Shown: positions 8,252-16,969, counted from the stretch's first letter. The stretch: 39,097 bases of DNA from Acidimicrobiaceae bacterium (GCA_003151475.1 PLXQ01000027.1:886-39982); one strand, 5' to 3'. A program made the numbers and translations. Notes: generated by a model not told the origin, from the sequence alone.

Positions 8252-9564
8252 GTCCGCTGAGTGACGCCCCCGATCCGTCCGAGCTCACCCTGGCCGTCAT
8301 CGGGGCCGGCTACGTGGGGCTGACCACGGCCGTCTGTCTGGCCCATCTCGGCTACCGGGTCTGCTGCGGCGAGTCGGACGAGGAGAAGGTGGCCCGGTTG
8401 TCGCGGGGGGAGCCGACCATCTTGGAGGACGGTCTGGCGGAGCTGCTGTCCGAGGGCCTGGCGGCCAAGCGGCTCAGCTTCGTGGCCGGGGCGAAGGCGG
8501 CCGTCGAAGGCGCCGCCTTCGTCTTTCTCTGCGTTCCCACCCCGCAAAGAGCCGACGGCTCGGCCGACGTCGACGTCCTCGAGTCGGTGGCCCGCGAGAT
8601 CGGTCCGTATCTGGCCTACGGCGCCGTGGTGGTGAACAAGTCCACGGTCCCCGTCGGGTCGGCTCTGCTGGTCGAGCGGCTCCTCGACCGGCCCGGGATC
8701 CCCGTCGTCTCCAATCCGGAGTTCCTGCGCGAGGGATCGGCCGTCCACGACTGCCTGCACCCCGACCGGATCGTGGTGGGTTCCGATGACCAGGCGGCCG
8801 CCGCCCGGGTGGGCGCGCTGTTCGCCGCTACCCAGGCTCCGCTCATCGTCACCGATGCGGCCACGGCCGAGACGATCAAGTACGCCTCCAACGCTTTTCT
8901 CGCCACCAAGCTCTCCTACGTGAACGCCGTGGCCAACCTGTGCGAAGCAGTGGGGGCCGACGTCCGCGACGTGCTTCTCGGGATGGCCTACGACCACCGG
9001 ATCGGCTTCGACTACCTCCGGCCCGGCCCCGGCTGGGGGGGATCGTGCCTGCCCAAGGACACCCGGGCGCTTCTCTTCATGGCCGAATCGGGCGGCTACG
9101 AGTTCCCCCTGCTCCGCGAGGTGATCCAGACGAACGAGACCCAGCTGTCGACGGTGATGAGCAAGATCCGTCACGCCGTCGGGGGATCGCTGGCGGGCCG
9201 TCAGGTGGCGGCCTGGGGACTGACCTTCAAAGCCCGCACCGACGACAGGCGCGACTCACCGGCCGTCGAGATCGTGGGGCGGATGGTGGCCGAAGGCGCG
9301 CACGTGCGGGTCTTCGACCCCACGGTGACCGCACCCGTGGCCGAGCTTCCCCACGGTGTCGAAATCGCCGGCGACGCTTATGCAGCATGTGACGGCGCCG
9401 CCGCCGTGGTCGTGCTCACCGAGTGGGATGAGCTCCGTTGGCTCGACTTCGGCAAGGTCCTGCAGCTCCTGGCGGAGCCCTCCGTCATCGACGCCCGCAA
9501 CCTGCTCGACCCCTCGGCGCTGCGCCGGATGGGCTTCTCCTATTCCGGCGTGGGAAGGCCGTGA
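8248..9564 (+). CDS. ugd: UDP-glucose 6-dehydrogenase
   Basis: This 438-residue cytoplasmic enzyme oxidises UDP-glucose to UDP-glucuronate in two NAD-dependent steps. It has the Rossmann motif [16 protein letters not shown] near residue 16, [35 protein letters not shown], a central helix with [17 protein letters not shown], and the active-site segment [14 protein letters not shown] with catalytic Cys267. The C-terminal UDP-binding domain contains [16 protein letters not shown]. It overlaps rfbD at ATGA and the next gene at GTGA. The next gene is a UDP-glucuronate decarboxylase, its natural partner. Confidence 0.95.
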   Translation: MSPLSDAPDPSELTLAVIGAGYVGLTTAVCLAHLGYRVCCGESDEEKVARLSRGEPTILEDGLAELLSEGLAAKRLSFVAGAKAAVEGAAFVFLCVPTPQRADGSADVDVLESVAREIGPYLAYGAVVVNKSTVPVGSALLVERLLDRPGIPVVSNPEFLREGSAVHDCLHPDRIVVGSDDQAAAARVGALFAATQAPLIVTDAATAETIKYASNAFLATKLSYVNAVANLCEAVGADVRDVLLGMAYDHRIGFDYLRPGPGWGGSCLPKDTRALLFMAESGGYEFPLLREVIQTNETQLSTVMSKIRHAVGGSLAGRQVAAWGLTFKARTDDRRDSPAVEIVGRMVAEGAHVRVFDPTVTAPVAELPHGVEIAGDAYAACDGAAAVVVLTEWDELRWLDFGKVLQLLAEPSVIDARNLLDPSALRRMGFSYSGVGRP

Positions 9565-10496
9565 CGGCTCGTCGGGTGGTGGTCACCGGCGGTGCCGGCT
9601 TCTTGGGGTCCCATCTTTGCGATGCCCTCATCGCGCGCGGTGACAGCGTCGTCTGCGTGGACGACCTGTCGACGGGATCGGCCGACAACGTGACGGAGCT
9701 GTTAGGTCGCCACTCTTTCGAGTTTCTCGTCTCCGACGTGAGCGTCTCGCTCGAAGTCGACGGACCGGTCGACGCCGTTCTGCATTTCGCCAGCGCCGCC
9801 TCGCCGCCGGACTACCTGGCCCGGCCGCTCGAGACGCTGGCGGTCGGCAGCGAGGGGACGCGGCGGGCTCTCAGCCTGGCCGGCGCGCATGGGGCCCGGT
9901 TCGTTCTGGCCTCGACCAGTGAGATCTACGGCGACCCCGAAGTCCATCCCCAGACCGAGCGCTACTGGGGCAACGTCAACTCGGTCGGTCCCCGCAGCGT
10001 CTACGACGAGGCCAAGCGATTCGCCGAAGCGCTCACCATGGCGTGGCACCGGGCCCTCGACGCCGACGTCGGGATCGTCAGGATTTTCAACACCTACGGG
10101 CCGCGACTGCGCCCCGGTGACGGCCGCGTCGTCTCGAACTTCCTCACCCAGGCCCTCTCGGGCCGGCCCCTCACCGTCTACGGCGACGGCACCCAGACGA
10201 GGAGCCTCTGCTTCGTGAGCGACGAGGTGGCGGGCATCTTGGCCCTGCTCGACAGTTCGATCACGGGCCCGGTGAACATCGGCAACCCCGATGAGTACAC
10301 CATGCTCGAGCTGGCCCGGATCGTCCTCCAGGTGACGGGATCGTCCTCTGAGATCGTCCATGCCCCTCTTCCCGTGGACGACCCCACCCGGCGCCGGCCC
10401 GACATCACGCTCGCCCGCCGGGAGCTCGGATGGGAACCGGTGGTGGCGCTCCAGGACGGTCTCCGCCGGACGGCCGACTTCTTCTCGGCCCCCTGA
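9561..10496 (+). CDS. UDP-glucuronate decarboxylase (UDP-xylose synthase)
   Basis: This 311-residue SDR enzyme oxidises UDP-glucuronate at C4, decarboxylates it and reduces it to UDP-xylose. Family marks are [57 protein letters not shown] (Tyr/Lys pair), [21 protein letters not shown] and the C-terminal [14 protein letters not shown]. The ASPPDY and DGRVVSNF elements separate UXS from other epimerases. GTG 9561 overlaps the ugd stop by 4 bases, which ties it to UDP-glucuronate supply. A hairpin follows directly after the stop (10497-10513). Confidence 0.92.
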   Translation: MTARRVVVTGGAGFLGSHLCDALIARGDSVVCVDDLSTGSADNVTELLGRHSFEFLVSDVSVSLEVDGPVDAVLHFASAASPPDYLARPLETLAVGSEGTRRALSLAGAHGARFVLASTSEIYGDPEVHPQTERYWGNVNSVGPRSVYDEAKRFAEALTMAWHRALDADVGIVRIFNTYGPRLRPGDGRVVSNFLTQALSGRPLTVYGDGTQTRSLCFVSDEVAGILALLDSSITGPVNIGNPDEYTMLELARIVLQVTGSSSEIVHAPLPVDDPTRRRPDITLARRELGWEPVVALQDGLRRTADFFSAP

Positions 10497-10644
10497 CGGG
10501 TGGTGCGCACCCGGACCAGGGCATTTCTGCGGCGCCGGCAGCGCCCCGGTGGCCACGAAGCGGTCAGGCGGCCCGCCAACAGCCATGATGGGGACGTCCT
10601 GGCCCGCCGGTCGGCGGCCGACGACCACCGGGAAGGAGCTCGAG
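10497..10644. other. intergenic segment with a short hairpin after the UXS gene
   Basis: These 148 bases separate the UXS stop from the next GT2 start. CGGGTG (10497-10502), a 5-nt loop and CACCCG (10508-10513) form a 6-bp hairpin right after the stop, without a T-run. A Shine-Dalgarno GGAAGGAG (10631-10638) precedes the GT2 gene. I see no clear promoter, so an attenuator or processing site is only a possibility. Confidence 0.4.
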
Positions 10645-11373
10645 ATGATGGATGGCGCCAGTGAGCCGCACGTCTTTCGGAGCTTGTCCGTGATCGTCCC
10701 CGTCTTCAACGAGCGCAACACGGTGGCCGAGATCATCCGGAGGATGCGGGCCGTGAAGCTTCCCAATGACCTCGAGCTCGAGGTGGTGGTGGTCGACGAC
10801 GGCTCCTCCGACGGGACTGACAAAGTGCTCTCGGCGCTCGGGGACTCCACCATCCGGGTCATCAATCACGGAGCCAACAAGGGCAAGGGTGCGGCCATCC
10901 GCACCGGTCTCGAGAACGTCCGCGGTGATCTCGTTCTCGTCCAGGATGCCGATCTCGAGTACGACCCCGATGACTGGCCGCGCCTGATCGACCCCATCCT
11001 GAAGGGCAAGGCCCAGGTCGTCTACGGCAGCCGCTTCACCGGTGAGCGAAAGAACATGTTCCCGTCGCACTGGCTCGGGAACCGCTTCCTCACACTGGTG
11101 ACCAACATTCTCTACCAGTCGACGCTGTCGGACATGGAGACCTGTTACAAGCTCTTCGACCGACGCGTCCTCGAGGGGATCACCATCCGGTCAGAGCGCT
11201 TCGAGTTTGAACCCGAGATCACCGCCAAGGTCCTGCGACGCGGCTACCGGATCTACGAGGTGCCCATCTCCTATGCCGGGCGCGAGATCTCCGAAGGCAA
11301 GAAGATCTCCTGGCGCGACGGCATCGGAGCGATCATCGCCCTCGTTCGCTACCGGTTCACGCGGCGGATCTGA
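10645..11373 (+). CDS. GT2 glycosyltransferase, polyprenyl-phosphate sugar synthase-like (DPM1/DPG type)
   Basis: This 242-residue protein has a GT-A fold: SVIVPVFNERNTVAEIIRRM, VVVVDDGSSDGTD, NKGKGAAIRTGL, the metal-binding DAD in VQDADLEYDP, and VYGSRFTGE. The second half (ETCYKLFDRRVLEGI, FEFEPEITAKVLRRGYRIYEVPI) is typical of enzymes that move a hexose from a nucleotide sugar to polyprenyl phosphate on the inner membrane face. No membrane segment is seen, and length fits the single-domain class. ATG 10645 is 6 nt after GGAAGGAG; a second ATG follows at 10648. The lipid-linked sugar could serve the GT-C-like membrane protein at 30882. The sugar (mannose or glucose) is not determined. Confidence 0.85.
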   Translation: MMDGASEPHVFRSLSVIVPVFNERNTVAEIIRRMRAVKLPNDLELEVVVVDDGSSDGTDKVLSALGDSTIRVINHGANKGKGAAIRTGLENVRGDLVLVQDADLEYDPDDWPRLIDPILKGKAQVVYGSRFTGERKNMFPSHWLGNRFLTLVTNILYQSTLSDMETCYKLFDRRVLEGITIRSERFEFEPEITAKVLRRGYRIYEVPISYAGREISEGKKISWRDGIGAIIALVRYRFTRRI

Positions 11374-11399
11374 TCGGACCGACGCTGGAGTCGAAGGAG

Positions 11400-12326
11400 A
11401 TGGTGCAGGAGACCGGTGCGCGCGCCACGGTGGCCGCCGTCGTGGTGAACCACAACGCCGGTGACTCGCTCGGAGCCTTCCTCTCGTCGCTGCGGGCCGA
11501 GATGGTGACCGACGTGATCGTGGTCGACAATGCGTCGACCGACGGCTCTTCTGACGGCATCGCTCCCGACCCCGCCGTGCGCGTGATCAGGACGGGGGTG
11601 AACCTCGGCTACGGATCGGGGGCCAACCGGGGTCTGGCCCAGACCGATGCCGATCTCGTTCTCATCTCGAATCCCGACGTCTCGGTCCATTCCGGTGCGC
11701 TCACCGCCCTGTCGGCGGCCTTCGCCGCCGATCCCACCCTGGCCATCGCCGGGCCCCGGATCCTCGAAGCCGACGGCACCCGCTACCCGTCGGCCCGCCG
11801 CTTTCCGTCCATGGCCGTGGCCGCCGGCCATGTCCTTCTCGGTACCCTCTCGCCGGGCAACCGTTTCAGCCGGCGCTACCGGATGGCCGACCTGGACCCG
11901 GAGTCAGGCCCGGCGTCGGGTCCGGCAGTCGGGTCCGGCGCAACGGTGTCCGTCGACTGGGTGTCGGGCGCCTGTTTCATGGCCCGGGCGAGCGCCCTCA
12001 AGGAATTGGGCGGTTTCGACGAGTCGTACTTCATGTACGTGGAGGACCTCGATCTCTGCTGGCGGGCCCATCGGGCCGGCTGGGCCGTGGCCTACGTGCC
12101 CGGCGCCACCATCACCCACATCCAGGGCATGGCCACCGCCCGTCATCCCTACCGGATGCTCCTCGCCCATCACCGCTCCGCCTTCCACTTCGCGTCGAAG
12201 AGAGCACAAGGCTGGCGCCGACTGGCCCTCCCCGGCGTGGCCGTCCTGCTGGCGACACGGCTTGCCGTGGCCGGTGCCAGGCAGGCGATCGGTCCCCGTC
12301 ACAAGAACGAGCGCCAGGGCGACTAG
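11400..12326 (+). CDS. GT2 glycosyltransferase, rhamnosyltransferase (WbbL)-like
   Basis: This 308-residue GT-A fold enzyme carries VAAVVVNHNAGDSLGAFL, VVDNASTDGS, NLGYGSGANRG, ISNPDVSV (metal-binding region), WVSGACFMARASALKELGGFDE and FMYVEDLDLCWRAHRAGW, a pattern typical of WbbL-like rhamnosyltransferases acting on a lipid-linked acceptor. It lies in one operon with rfbB/rfbD, and in mycobacteria, from memory, wbbL also neighbours rmlD and a GDP-mannose pyrophosphorylase. AAGGAG (11394-11399) directly abuts ATG 11400, so GTG 11403 or a later start is possible. The donor is inferred, not shown. Confidence 0.83.
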   Translation: MVQETGARATVAAVVVNHNAGDSLGAFLSSLRAEMVTDVIVVDNASTDGSSDGIAPDPAVRVIRTGVNLGYGSGANRGLAQTDADLVLISNPDVSVHSGALTALSAAFAADPTLAIAGPRILEADGTRYPSARRFPSMAVAAGHVLLGTLSPGNRFSRRYRMADLDPESGPASGPAVGSGATVSVDWVSGACFMARASALKELGGFDESYFMYVEDLDLCWRAHRAGWAVAYVPGATITHIQGMATARHPYRMLLAHHRSAFHFASKRAQGWRRLALPGVAVLLATRLAVAGARQAIGPRHKNERQGD

Positions 12327-12338
12327 GGTTTTTTGACC

Positions 12339-13184
12339 ATGGCGCGACAGGATTCAGGCAAATGGGTGGCGCGCGCGGCGGCCACCGGAGGGGGCCGGAG
12401 CTATCGCGGCCAGATGCCGGTCAAGTGGTACGGCAGCCTCCTGCTGATCATCCTGATCGGTGTCGTCTCCATCGTCTACAGCCGCTACGAACGCCAGAAC
12501 CCCGTCTCGGGCCCGCAGCCCACCACGGGTCAGCACTGGTATGCCGCCTTCGCCATCGACGTCTGTGGGACCATCCAACCGAACCTTCCGGCGAATTCCA
12601 ACACGGCGTCGAACCCGGGGCTCCACACCGACGGTGACGGCGTTATCCGGATCGAACCGACCAAGAAGGGCGACGCCGGCAACAACGCCACCTTGGCGCA
12701 CTTCGTGAGCGAGTACCCCAAGTTCGGGCTGGCCCCGAGTTCGCTCACCGTCCCGGGGGAGAAAGCCCTTTCCAACGGTCAGAAGTGTCCGAAGCAGACG
12801 CCTGACGCCGGCAAGGTGGGCAAGGTGCAGATCAAGGTGTGGCCGCCGTCGCAGCCGCCGGGTGCGGACAAGCCCACCATCTCTAGCGATCCCGTCGCCA
12901 TCAAGCTGGCCAATGACCAGCTGATCACGATCGCCTTCGCGCCGACCGGGAGCAGCATCCCGAAGCCCTCGGCCGCCGCCATCACGGCCATGCTGCAGTC
13001 CGTCTCGCAGGCCGGTCAGACGACGACCACAACGGGGGCGGTTCCGCTCACCACGCCGACAACGGGGGCGGTTCCGCTCACCCCGTCGACGACCAGCGCC
13101 TCATCGTCGTCGACACCGACGACGGCGCCGCCGACGACCGGCACCACCGTGGCGCCCACCACGGGCACGACCAAGCCGGGCTAG
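12339..13184 (+). CDS. membrane-anchored protein with Thr-rich low-complexity C-terminus, function unknown
   Basis: The 281-residue product starts with a basic cytoplasmic tail, then one membrane segment (GSLLLIILIGVVSIVY, about 32-47), so most of it should lie outside the membrane. The outer part begins QHWYAAFAIDVCGTIQPNL and has two Cys that could pair. It ends in about 65 residues of Thr, Pro, Ser and Ala containing a duplicated TTGAVPLT, a likely wall-spanning or glycosylated stalk. I recall similar N-terminal regions in other actinobacteria but cannot name a function. ATG 12339 was chosen; TTG 12333 is in frame. The stop TAG shares its last base with the GTG of the next gene. Confidence 0.75.
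   Translation: MARQDSGKWVARAAATGGGRSYRGQMPVKWYGSLLLIILIGVVSIVYSRYERQNPVSGPQPTTGQHWYAAFAIDVCGTIQPNLPANSNTASNPGLHTDGDGVIRIEPTKKGDAGNNATLAHFVSEYPKFGLAPSSLTVPGEKALSNGQKCPKQTPDAGKVGKVQIKVWPPSQPPGADKPTISSDPVAIKLANDQLITIAFAPTGSSIPKPSAAAITAMLQSVSQAGQTTTTTGAVPLTTPTTGAVPLTPSTTSASSSSTPTTAPPTTGTTVAPTTGTTKPG
13029..13082 (+). repeat. 30-bp period duplication in the Thr-rich stalk
   Basis: A 24-base block starting ACAACGGGGGCGGTTCC occurs identically at 13029-13052 and 13059-13082. It encodes the repeated TTGAVPLT stretch. Base-perfect identity implies a recent in-frame duplication. Confidence 0.9.
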
Positions 13185-14260
13185 TGAAGGCCGTCGTCCT
13201 GGTGGGCGGCGAGGGGACGCGACTTCGTCCCTTGACGTACACCACTCCGAAGCAGCTGTTACCCATGGTCGAAGTACCGCTGCTCGAGCGTGTTCTCCAC
13301 CACCTGGCGGGGGCCGGTGTCGACGAAGCGATCTTGTCACTCGGATACCGGCCCGACGCCTTCGTGGCCGCCTACCCCGACGGCCAGGCGGCGGGGATCT
13401 CTTTGTCGTATGCGGTGGAGCCCGAGCCGCTCGACACGGCCGGTGCCATCCGCTTCGCCGCTCTCTACGGAAAGGTGGACGACACCTTCGTCGCCGTGAA
13501 CGGTGACGTGCTGACCGACGTCGACGTCACGTCGCTGCTCGCCTGTCACCGGCGCCATGACGCCATGGCCACCTTGCATCTCACCGCCGTCGACGATCCA
13601 TCGCGCTTCGGGGTCGTCTCCACCGACGCGCGGGGCCGCGTCCTCGAATTCGTGGAGAAACCGGCGCCCGGTCAGGCGCCTTCCAATCTCATCAACGCCG
13701 GCACCTACATCTTGGAGCCTGCCGTTCTCGACCGGATCCCCGGCGGTCGACCGGTGTCCATCGAACGCGAGGTCTTTCCCGCCCTGGCCGCCGAGGGCCA
13801 CGTCTACGGCGTGGCCAGTCAGGCCTACTGGCTCGACGCCGGCACGCCCGAGGCGTACCTCCGGGCCCACGCCGACCTCCTGGACGGGACCCGGGGGGGC
13901 GTTCCCGCTCCGGGAGCGAGGCCGGTGGCCGACGGGGTCTGGGTCCTCGGTACCCCCACGCTGGACGGCGACGTCCGGCGCTATTCGCTCATCGGCGACG
14001 GTGCCGTCATCGCTCCCGGTGCCATCGTCAGCTCGAGTGTCGTCGGCGCCGGCAGCGTGATCGAGAACGGGGCCGTGGTGGAAGGTTCGGTGCTGCTGCC
14101 TGGTGTTCACGTCCATGCCGGCGCCTCGGTGCTCGGTTCCATTCTCGGTCGCAATGCGGTGGTGGCCGAGGACTGCGTCGTGGCCGCTCTCACCGTGGTG
14201 GGCGACGGCGAGGTGCTCGGTCGTGGTCTTCATCTGAGCGAAGCGCGGGTGCCGGTATGA
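13184..14260 (+). CDS. nucleotidyltransferase, mannose-1-phosphate guanylyltransferase-like, with hexapeptide-repeat tail
   Basis: This 358-residue enzyme should make a nucleotide sugar from NTP and sugar-1-phosphate, most likely GDP-mannose. The N-terminal domain shows VLVGGEGTRLRPLTYTTPKQLLPM, NGDVLTDVDV (metal-binding Asp), FVEKPAPGQAPSNLINAGTYIL and the VSIEREVFPAL to YWLDAGTPEAYLRAH region. The C-terminal third (IGDGAVIAPGAIVSSSVVGAGSVIENG) is a left-handed beta-helix. Length and build match mycobacterial Rv3264c, also next to wbbL and rmlD. A thymidylyltransferase is less likely because the RfbA loop is missing. The GTG start overlaps the previous stop by one base and its stop overlaps galE by ATGA. 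Confidence 0.82.
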   Translation: MKAVVLVGGEGTRLRPLTYTTPKQLLPMVEVPLLERVLHHLAGAGVDEAILSLGYRPDAFVAAYPDGQAAGISLSYAVEPEPLDTAGAIRFAALYGKVDDTFVAVNGDVLTDVDVTSLLACHRRHDAMATLHLTAVDDPSRFGVVSTDARGRVLEFVEKPAPGQAPSNLINAGTYILEPAVLDRIPGGRPVSIEREVFPALAAEGHVYGVASQAYWLDAGTPEAYLRAHADLLDGTRGGVPAPGARPVADGVWVLGTPTLDGDVRRYSLIGDGAVIAPGAIVSSSVVGAGSVIENGAVVEGSVLLPGVHVHAGASVLGSILGRNAVVAEDCVVAALTVVGDGEVLGRGLHLSEARVPV

Positions 14261-15210
14261 GAGTGATGGTGACAGGCGGGGCCGGATTCATCGGCTCGAA
14301 TCTGGTCGACCGGCTGCTGGCCGAGGGCCACGCCGTCGACGTGGTCGACGACCTTTCCAGCGGAACGCTGGCCAATCTGGCGTCCGCCCGTTCTGACCAG
14401 AACCACGAGATGACCTTCCACCAGCTCGACGTCCGGTCGGGCGAGCTGGTGGAGATGATCGCCCGCCGTCAACCCGAGGTGATCTTCCACCTGGCCGCCC
14501 AGGCCGACGTCCGGGTCTCGGTCAAACGTCCGGTGTTCGATGCCGACGTCAACATCCTCGGTACCCTCCGCGTCCTCGAAGGGGCTCGCTCGCTCTCCTC
14601 GGCCAGGGTCGTCTTTGCCGCCAGCGGGGGCACTTTGTACGGAGAGCCCGATGCCGCCGATCTGCCCGTCCGCGAGTCCCACCCCCATCGGCCCCTCTCG
14701 CCCTACGGGGTGTCCAAGAAGTCGGCCATCGATTATCTCGTGGCCTACCGCGAACTGCACGCCGTGGAGTTCTGCGCGCTGGCCCTGGCCAACGTCTTCG
14801 GTCCCCGCCAGGACCCCCACGGCGAGGCCGGTGTGGTGGCCATCTTCGCCGAGCGTCTTCTCACCGGTGAGCCGATCACCATTTTCGGTGATGGCGAACA
14901 GACCCGGGACTTCATCTTCGTCGACGATGTGGTGGACGCCTTCGTCCGCGCCGCCACCCGCGGCGGTGGACTCGTCCTGAACGTCGGCACCGGGCGCGAG
15001 CTCTCGGTTAACGAGCTCGCCCGGGTCATGGCCGAGGTCGCCGGCTCCTCGGTGCCCCCCGTCTTCGCGCCGCTGCGGCCCGGAGAGCTGCAACGCTCCG
15101 CCCTCGACCCCCAGCGCGCCGGCATCCACCTGGGCTGGTCGGCGTGGACCGACCTCTCCGAGGGAGTCCGCTCCGTCTTCGACCACATCCGCGACGCCAG
15201 GGCCGGTTGA
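14257..15210 (+). CDS. NAD-dependent sugar epimerase, UDP-glucose 4-epimerase-like
   Basis: This 317-residue extended SDR has MVTGGAGFIGSNLVDRLL, HLAAQADVRVSVKRPVFDADVN, AASGGTLYGEP, the catalytic SPYGVSKKSAIDYL (Tyr/Lys), ANVFGPRQDPHGEAGVVAIF and DFIFVDDVVDA. These are the marks of GalE-type 4-epimerases, here acting on UDP-glucose/galactose or UDP-glucuronate or xylose derivatives. Given the upstream ugd and UXS genes, a uronate or pentose epimerase is possible. It starts at ATG 14257 inside an ATGA overlap and is the last gene of the operon. Confidence 0.83.
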   Translation: MRVMVTGGAGFIGSNLVDRLLAEGHAVDVVDDLSSGTLANLASARSDQNHEMTFHQLDVRSGELVEMIARRQPEVIFHLAAQADVRVSVKRPVFDADVNILGTLRVLEGARSLSSARVVFAASGGTLYGEPDAADLPVRESHPHRPLSPYGVSKKSAIDYLVAYRELHAVEFCALALANVFGPRQDPHGEAGVVAIFAERLLTGEPITIFGDGEQTRDFIFVDDVVDAFVRAATRGGGLVLNVGTGRELSVNELARVMAEVAGSSVPPVFAPLRPGELQRSALDPQRAGIHLGWSAWTDLSEGVRSVFDHIRDARAG

Positions 15211-15218
15211 CCGGGCGT

Positions 15219-15246
15219 ACCGCACCGGGTGCACCGCACCGGGCCA
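15219..15246. repeat. 14-bp tandem repeat between convergent genes
   Basis: ACCGCACCGGGTGC (15219-15232) is followed by ACCGCACCGGGCCA (15233-15246), sharing their first 11 bases. It lies between the stops of the GalE-like gene and cofE, and can form only small hairpins without a T-run. Confidence 0.5.
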
Positions 15247-15255
15247 AGAGTCGGA

Positions 15256-15972
15256 TCAGCGAAAGAGGTCCTCGGCCGGAGGACGCACGATCTCGTCGGC
15301 CACCGAAGCGCGTCGGAGCCATTCGGGGTTGACGCCCCTCACCACGGCGACGGGGATCCCTGACGCCTTTCCCATCACGAGCTCGGCGGCCGAGGCGATC
15401 TCATCGGCCACACAGACCTCGGTGGCCTGCAGCTCTCGACCGAGGGCGTCCCGGCTGCCCCGGAGATCGACCACGGCGGCCACCCCGGCGCATCCGATGG
15501 CCACATCGGTCACCCCCTGGCGCCACGTCCGGCCGAAGGTGTCCGACACGATGACCCCGACCTCGACTCCGGTCGCCGCCCGCAGGCCGTCGCGGATCCG
15601 GCGGGCGGACCGGTCGGCGTCCACCGGGAGCAGCGCCGCCCAGCCCGATGCGACGTTCGAAAAGTCGACTCCCGCGTTGGCGCAGACGAATCCGTGTCGG
15701 GTCTCGGTCACGAGCAGCTCGCCGCGACGCCGCAGGACGCGGACCGCCTCGCTCTCGACCAGTCGGATCCGGTCGGCGGGGTCCTCGGGGTCGACCGGTA
15801 CGAGCCGGTCCTCGGCCTTGGACACGATCTTCTGGGTGACGACGACCACGTCCCCGTCGGCCAACTCGGCTCTCCCGGCGATGATCGTCGCCAGATCGTC
15901 GCCGGGTTGTATCTCTTTGATCCCCGTGACCCCGGTGACGACGAGCGATGGCGGTGCGGTGTTCTCTGTCAT
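15256..15972 (-). CDS. cofE: F420-0:gamma-glutamyl ligase, single-domain
   Basis: This 238-residue GTP-dependent enzyme adds gamma-linked glutamates to coenzyme F420-0. Motifs include GIKEIQPGDDL, ADGDVVVVTQKIVSKAEDR, ETRHGFVCANAGVDFSN, VIVSDTFGRTWRQGVTDVAIGCAG and ADEIASAAELVMGKASGIPVAVVRG. Mycobacterial FbiB carries an additional C-terminal FMN domain of about 200 residues; here the protein stops at PPAEDLFR, so it is the archaeal-like CofE form. ATG 15972 sits in an ATGA overlap with an 11-codon micro-ORF that bridges from fbiA. The Shine-Dalgarno is weak, which fits translation by coupling. Confidence 0.92.
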   Translation of the reverse strand: MTENTAPPSLVVTGVTGIKEIQPGDDLATIIAGRAELADGDVVVVTQKIVSKAEDRLVPVDPEDPADRIRLVESEAVRVLRRRGELLVTETRHGFVCANAGVDFSNVASGWAALLPVDADRSARRIRDGLRAATGVEVGVIVSDTFGRTWRQGVTDVAIGCAGVAAVVDLRGSRDALGRELQATEVCVADEIASAAELVMGKASGIPVAVVRGVNPEWLRRASVADEIVRPPAEDLFR

Positions 15973-16004
15973 CGGCGCCGTCGGTGAGAGAGGCCCAATG
16001 TCAT
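15969..16004 (-). other. relay micro-ORF bridging fbiA and cofE
   Basis: The fbiA stop (16003-16001) overlaps an ATG at 16004-16002. That frame encodes MTLGLSHRRRR, and its TGA (15971-15969) overlaps the cofE ATG (15972-15970). The whole 28-base gap is thus covered by one frame linked by ATGA at both ends. Seen in the sequence; translation is not shown. Confidence 0.5.
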
Positions 16005-16957
16005 CGGGGCTGCGCCTTGGCGATGTTGACGCCCGGAACCGCCGCCAACATGGTGCGGCAGAGACGTTCGGCGTCGTCGACCGTACGCATGACGGTGGAG
16101 GTAACCAGGCAGCGCATCCCGGTCGCCTCGACATCGTTCGACAGAGCGGCGTCGGCGTCGTCGATCACGAGTGTGCCCGCCAACTCCGTGTAGGCCCGAG
16201 CCACTCCGACGACGGAGGCCTCCTGACCGAGTTCGGTCATCAACCGGTCCGCCGGTCCCTTCAGGGCGGCGCCGGCGATGATGGGGGAGACGGCGATCAC
16301 CTCGTGACGGCGCTTTTTCAACGCATCGGCGATCCCGGGGACAGCCAGGAGCGGACCGATGGAGACGACGGGATTGGACGGACAGATGATGACGGCGTCG
16401 GCATCGGTGATGGCCTCGATCACACCGGGACCGGCGGTCGACCGGTCGGCCTCTTCGAAACGAACCGAACTCACGGCCACGGAGTGCTGGCGACGAACGA
16501 AGTACTCCTGAAATCCGATCTCCGGGCCGTCGACGAGCGTCAGCCGGGTGCGCACGGGATCGTCCGACATCGGCAACAGTCGGGCCCCGACGCCGAGGGC
16601 GTGGGTGATCTCCCGGGTGATCTCGGACAGCAAGGCTCCCTCGGACAGGCGCTGTGTCCGGTAGAGGTGGGTGGCCAGATCACGATCACCGAGCCGGAAC
16701 CAGGCCTCGCCCCCGAGCCGCTCGAGTGCCTCCATGGCGGCCCAGCTCTCCCCGGCCAGCCCCCAGCCCCGTTCGTCGTCGTTCATCTTGGCCAGGGTGT
16801 AGGTGACGGTGTCCAGGTCGGGGCAGATGAGCAGGCCGTGCAGGACGGTGTCGTCGCCCGTGTTCACGATGGCGGTGACCTCGGCGGAGGGGAGGCAGAG
16901 TACGAGGCCACGCAGCAGACGGGCGGCGCCTACTCCTCCGGCGAGGGCGGTGATCAT
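16001..16957 (-). CDS. fbiA: 2-phospho-L-lactate transferase family (CofD/FbiA), F420 biosynthesis
   Basis: This 318-residue cytoplasmic enzyme joins the activated phospholactate or phosphoenolpyruvate guanylyl compound to the deazaflavin Fo, giving F420-0 or dehydro-F420-0. It has the N-terminal ALAGGVGAARLLRGL loop, IVNTGDDTVLHGLLICPDLDTV, GWGLAGESW, WFRLGDRDLATHLYRTQRL, a later IICPSNPVVSIGPLLAVPG and VSPIIAGAALKGPADRLM, all typical of CofD. ATG 16957 lies 6 nt after a TACTCT -10 box, so the mRNA may be leaderless. cofE follows. FbiC/CofG/CofH and the guanylyltransferase FbiD are not in the window. Confidence 0.94.
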   Translation of the reverse strand: MITALAGGVGAARLLRGLVLCLPSAEVTAIVNTGDDTVLHGLLICPDLDTVTYTLAKMNDDERGWGLAGESWAAMEALERLGGEAWFRLGDRDLATHLYRTQRLSEGALLSEITREITHALGVGARLLPMSDDPVRTRLTLVDGPEIGFQEYFVRRQHSVAVSSVRFEEADRSTAGPGVIEAITDADAVIICPSNPVVSIGPLLAVPGIADALKKRRHEVIAVSPIIAGAALKGPADRLMTELGQEASVVGVARAYTELAGTLVIDDADAALSNDVEATGMRCLVTSTVMRTVDDAERLCRTMLAAVPGVNIAKAQPR

Positions 16958-16963
16958 CGAGCA

Positions 16964-16969
16964 AGAGTA
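16964..16969 (-). promoter_or_regulatory. -10 box of fbiA, leaderless layout
   Basis: On the minus strand TACTCT lies 6 nt before the fbiA ATG (16957). The 46 bases to 17003 separate fbiA from the divergent GT4 region. No clear -35 is seen. Confidence 0.45.

Noticed and set aside
13184..14260. Glucose-1-phosphate thymidylyltransferase (rfbA)
   Set aside because: The N-terminal loop and the long hexapeptide-repeat tail fit the GDP-mannose pyrophosphorylase type better.
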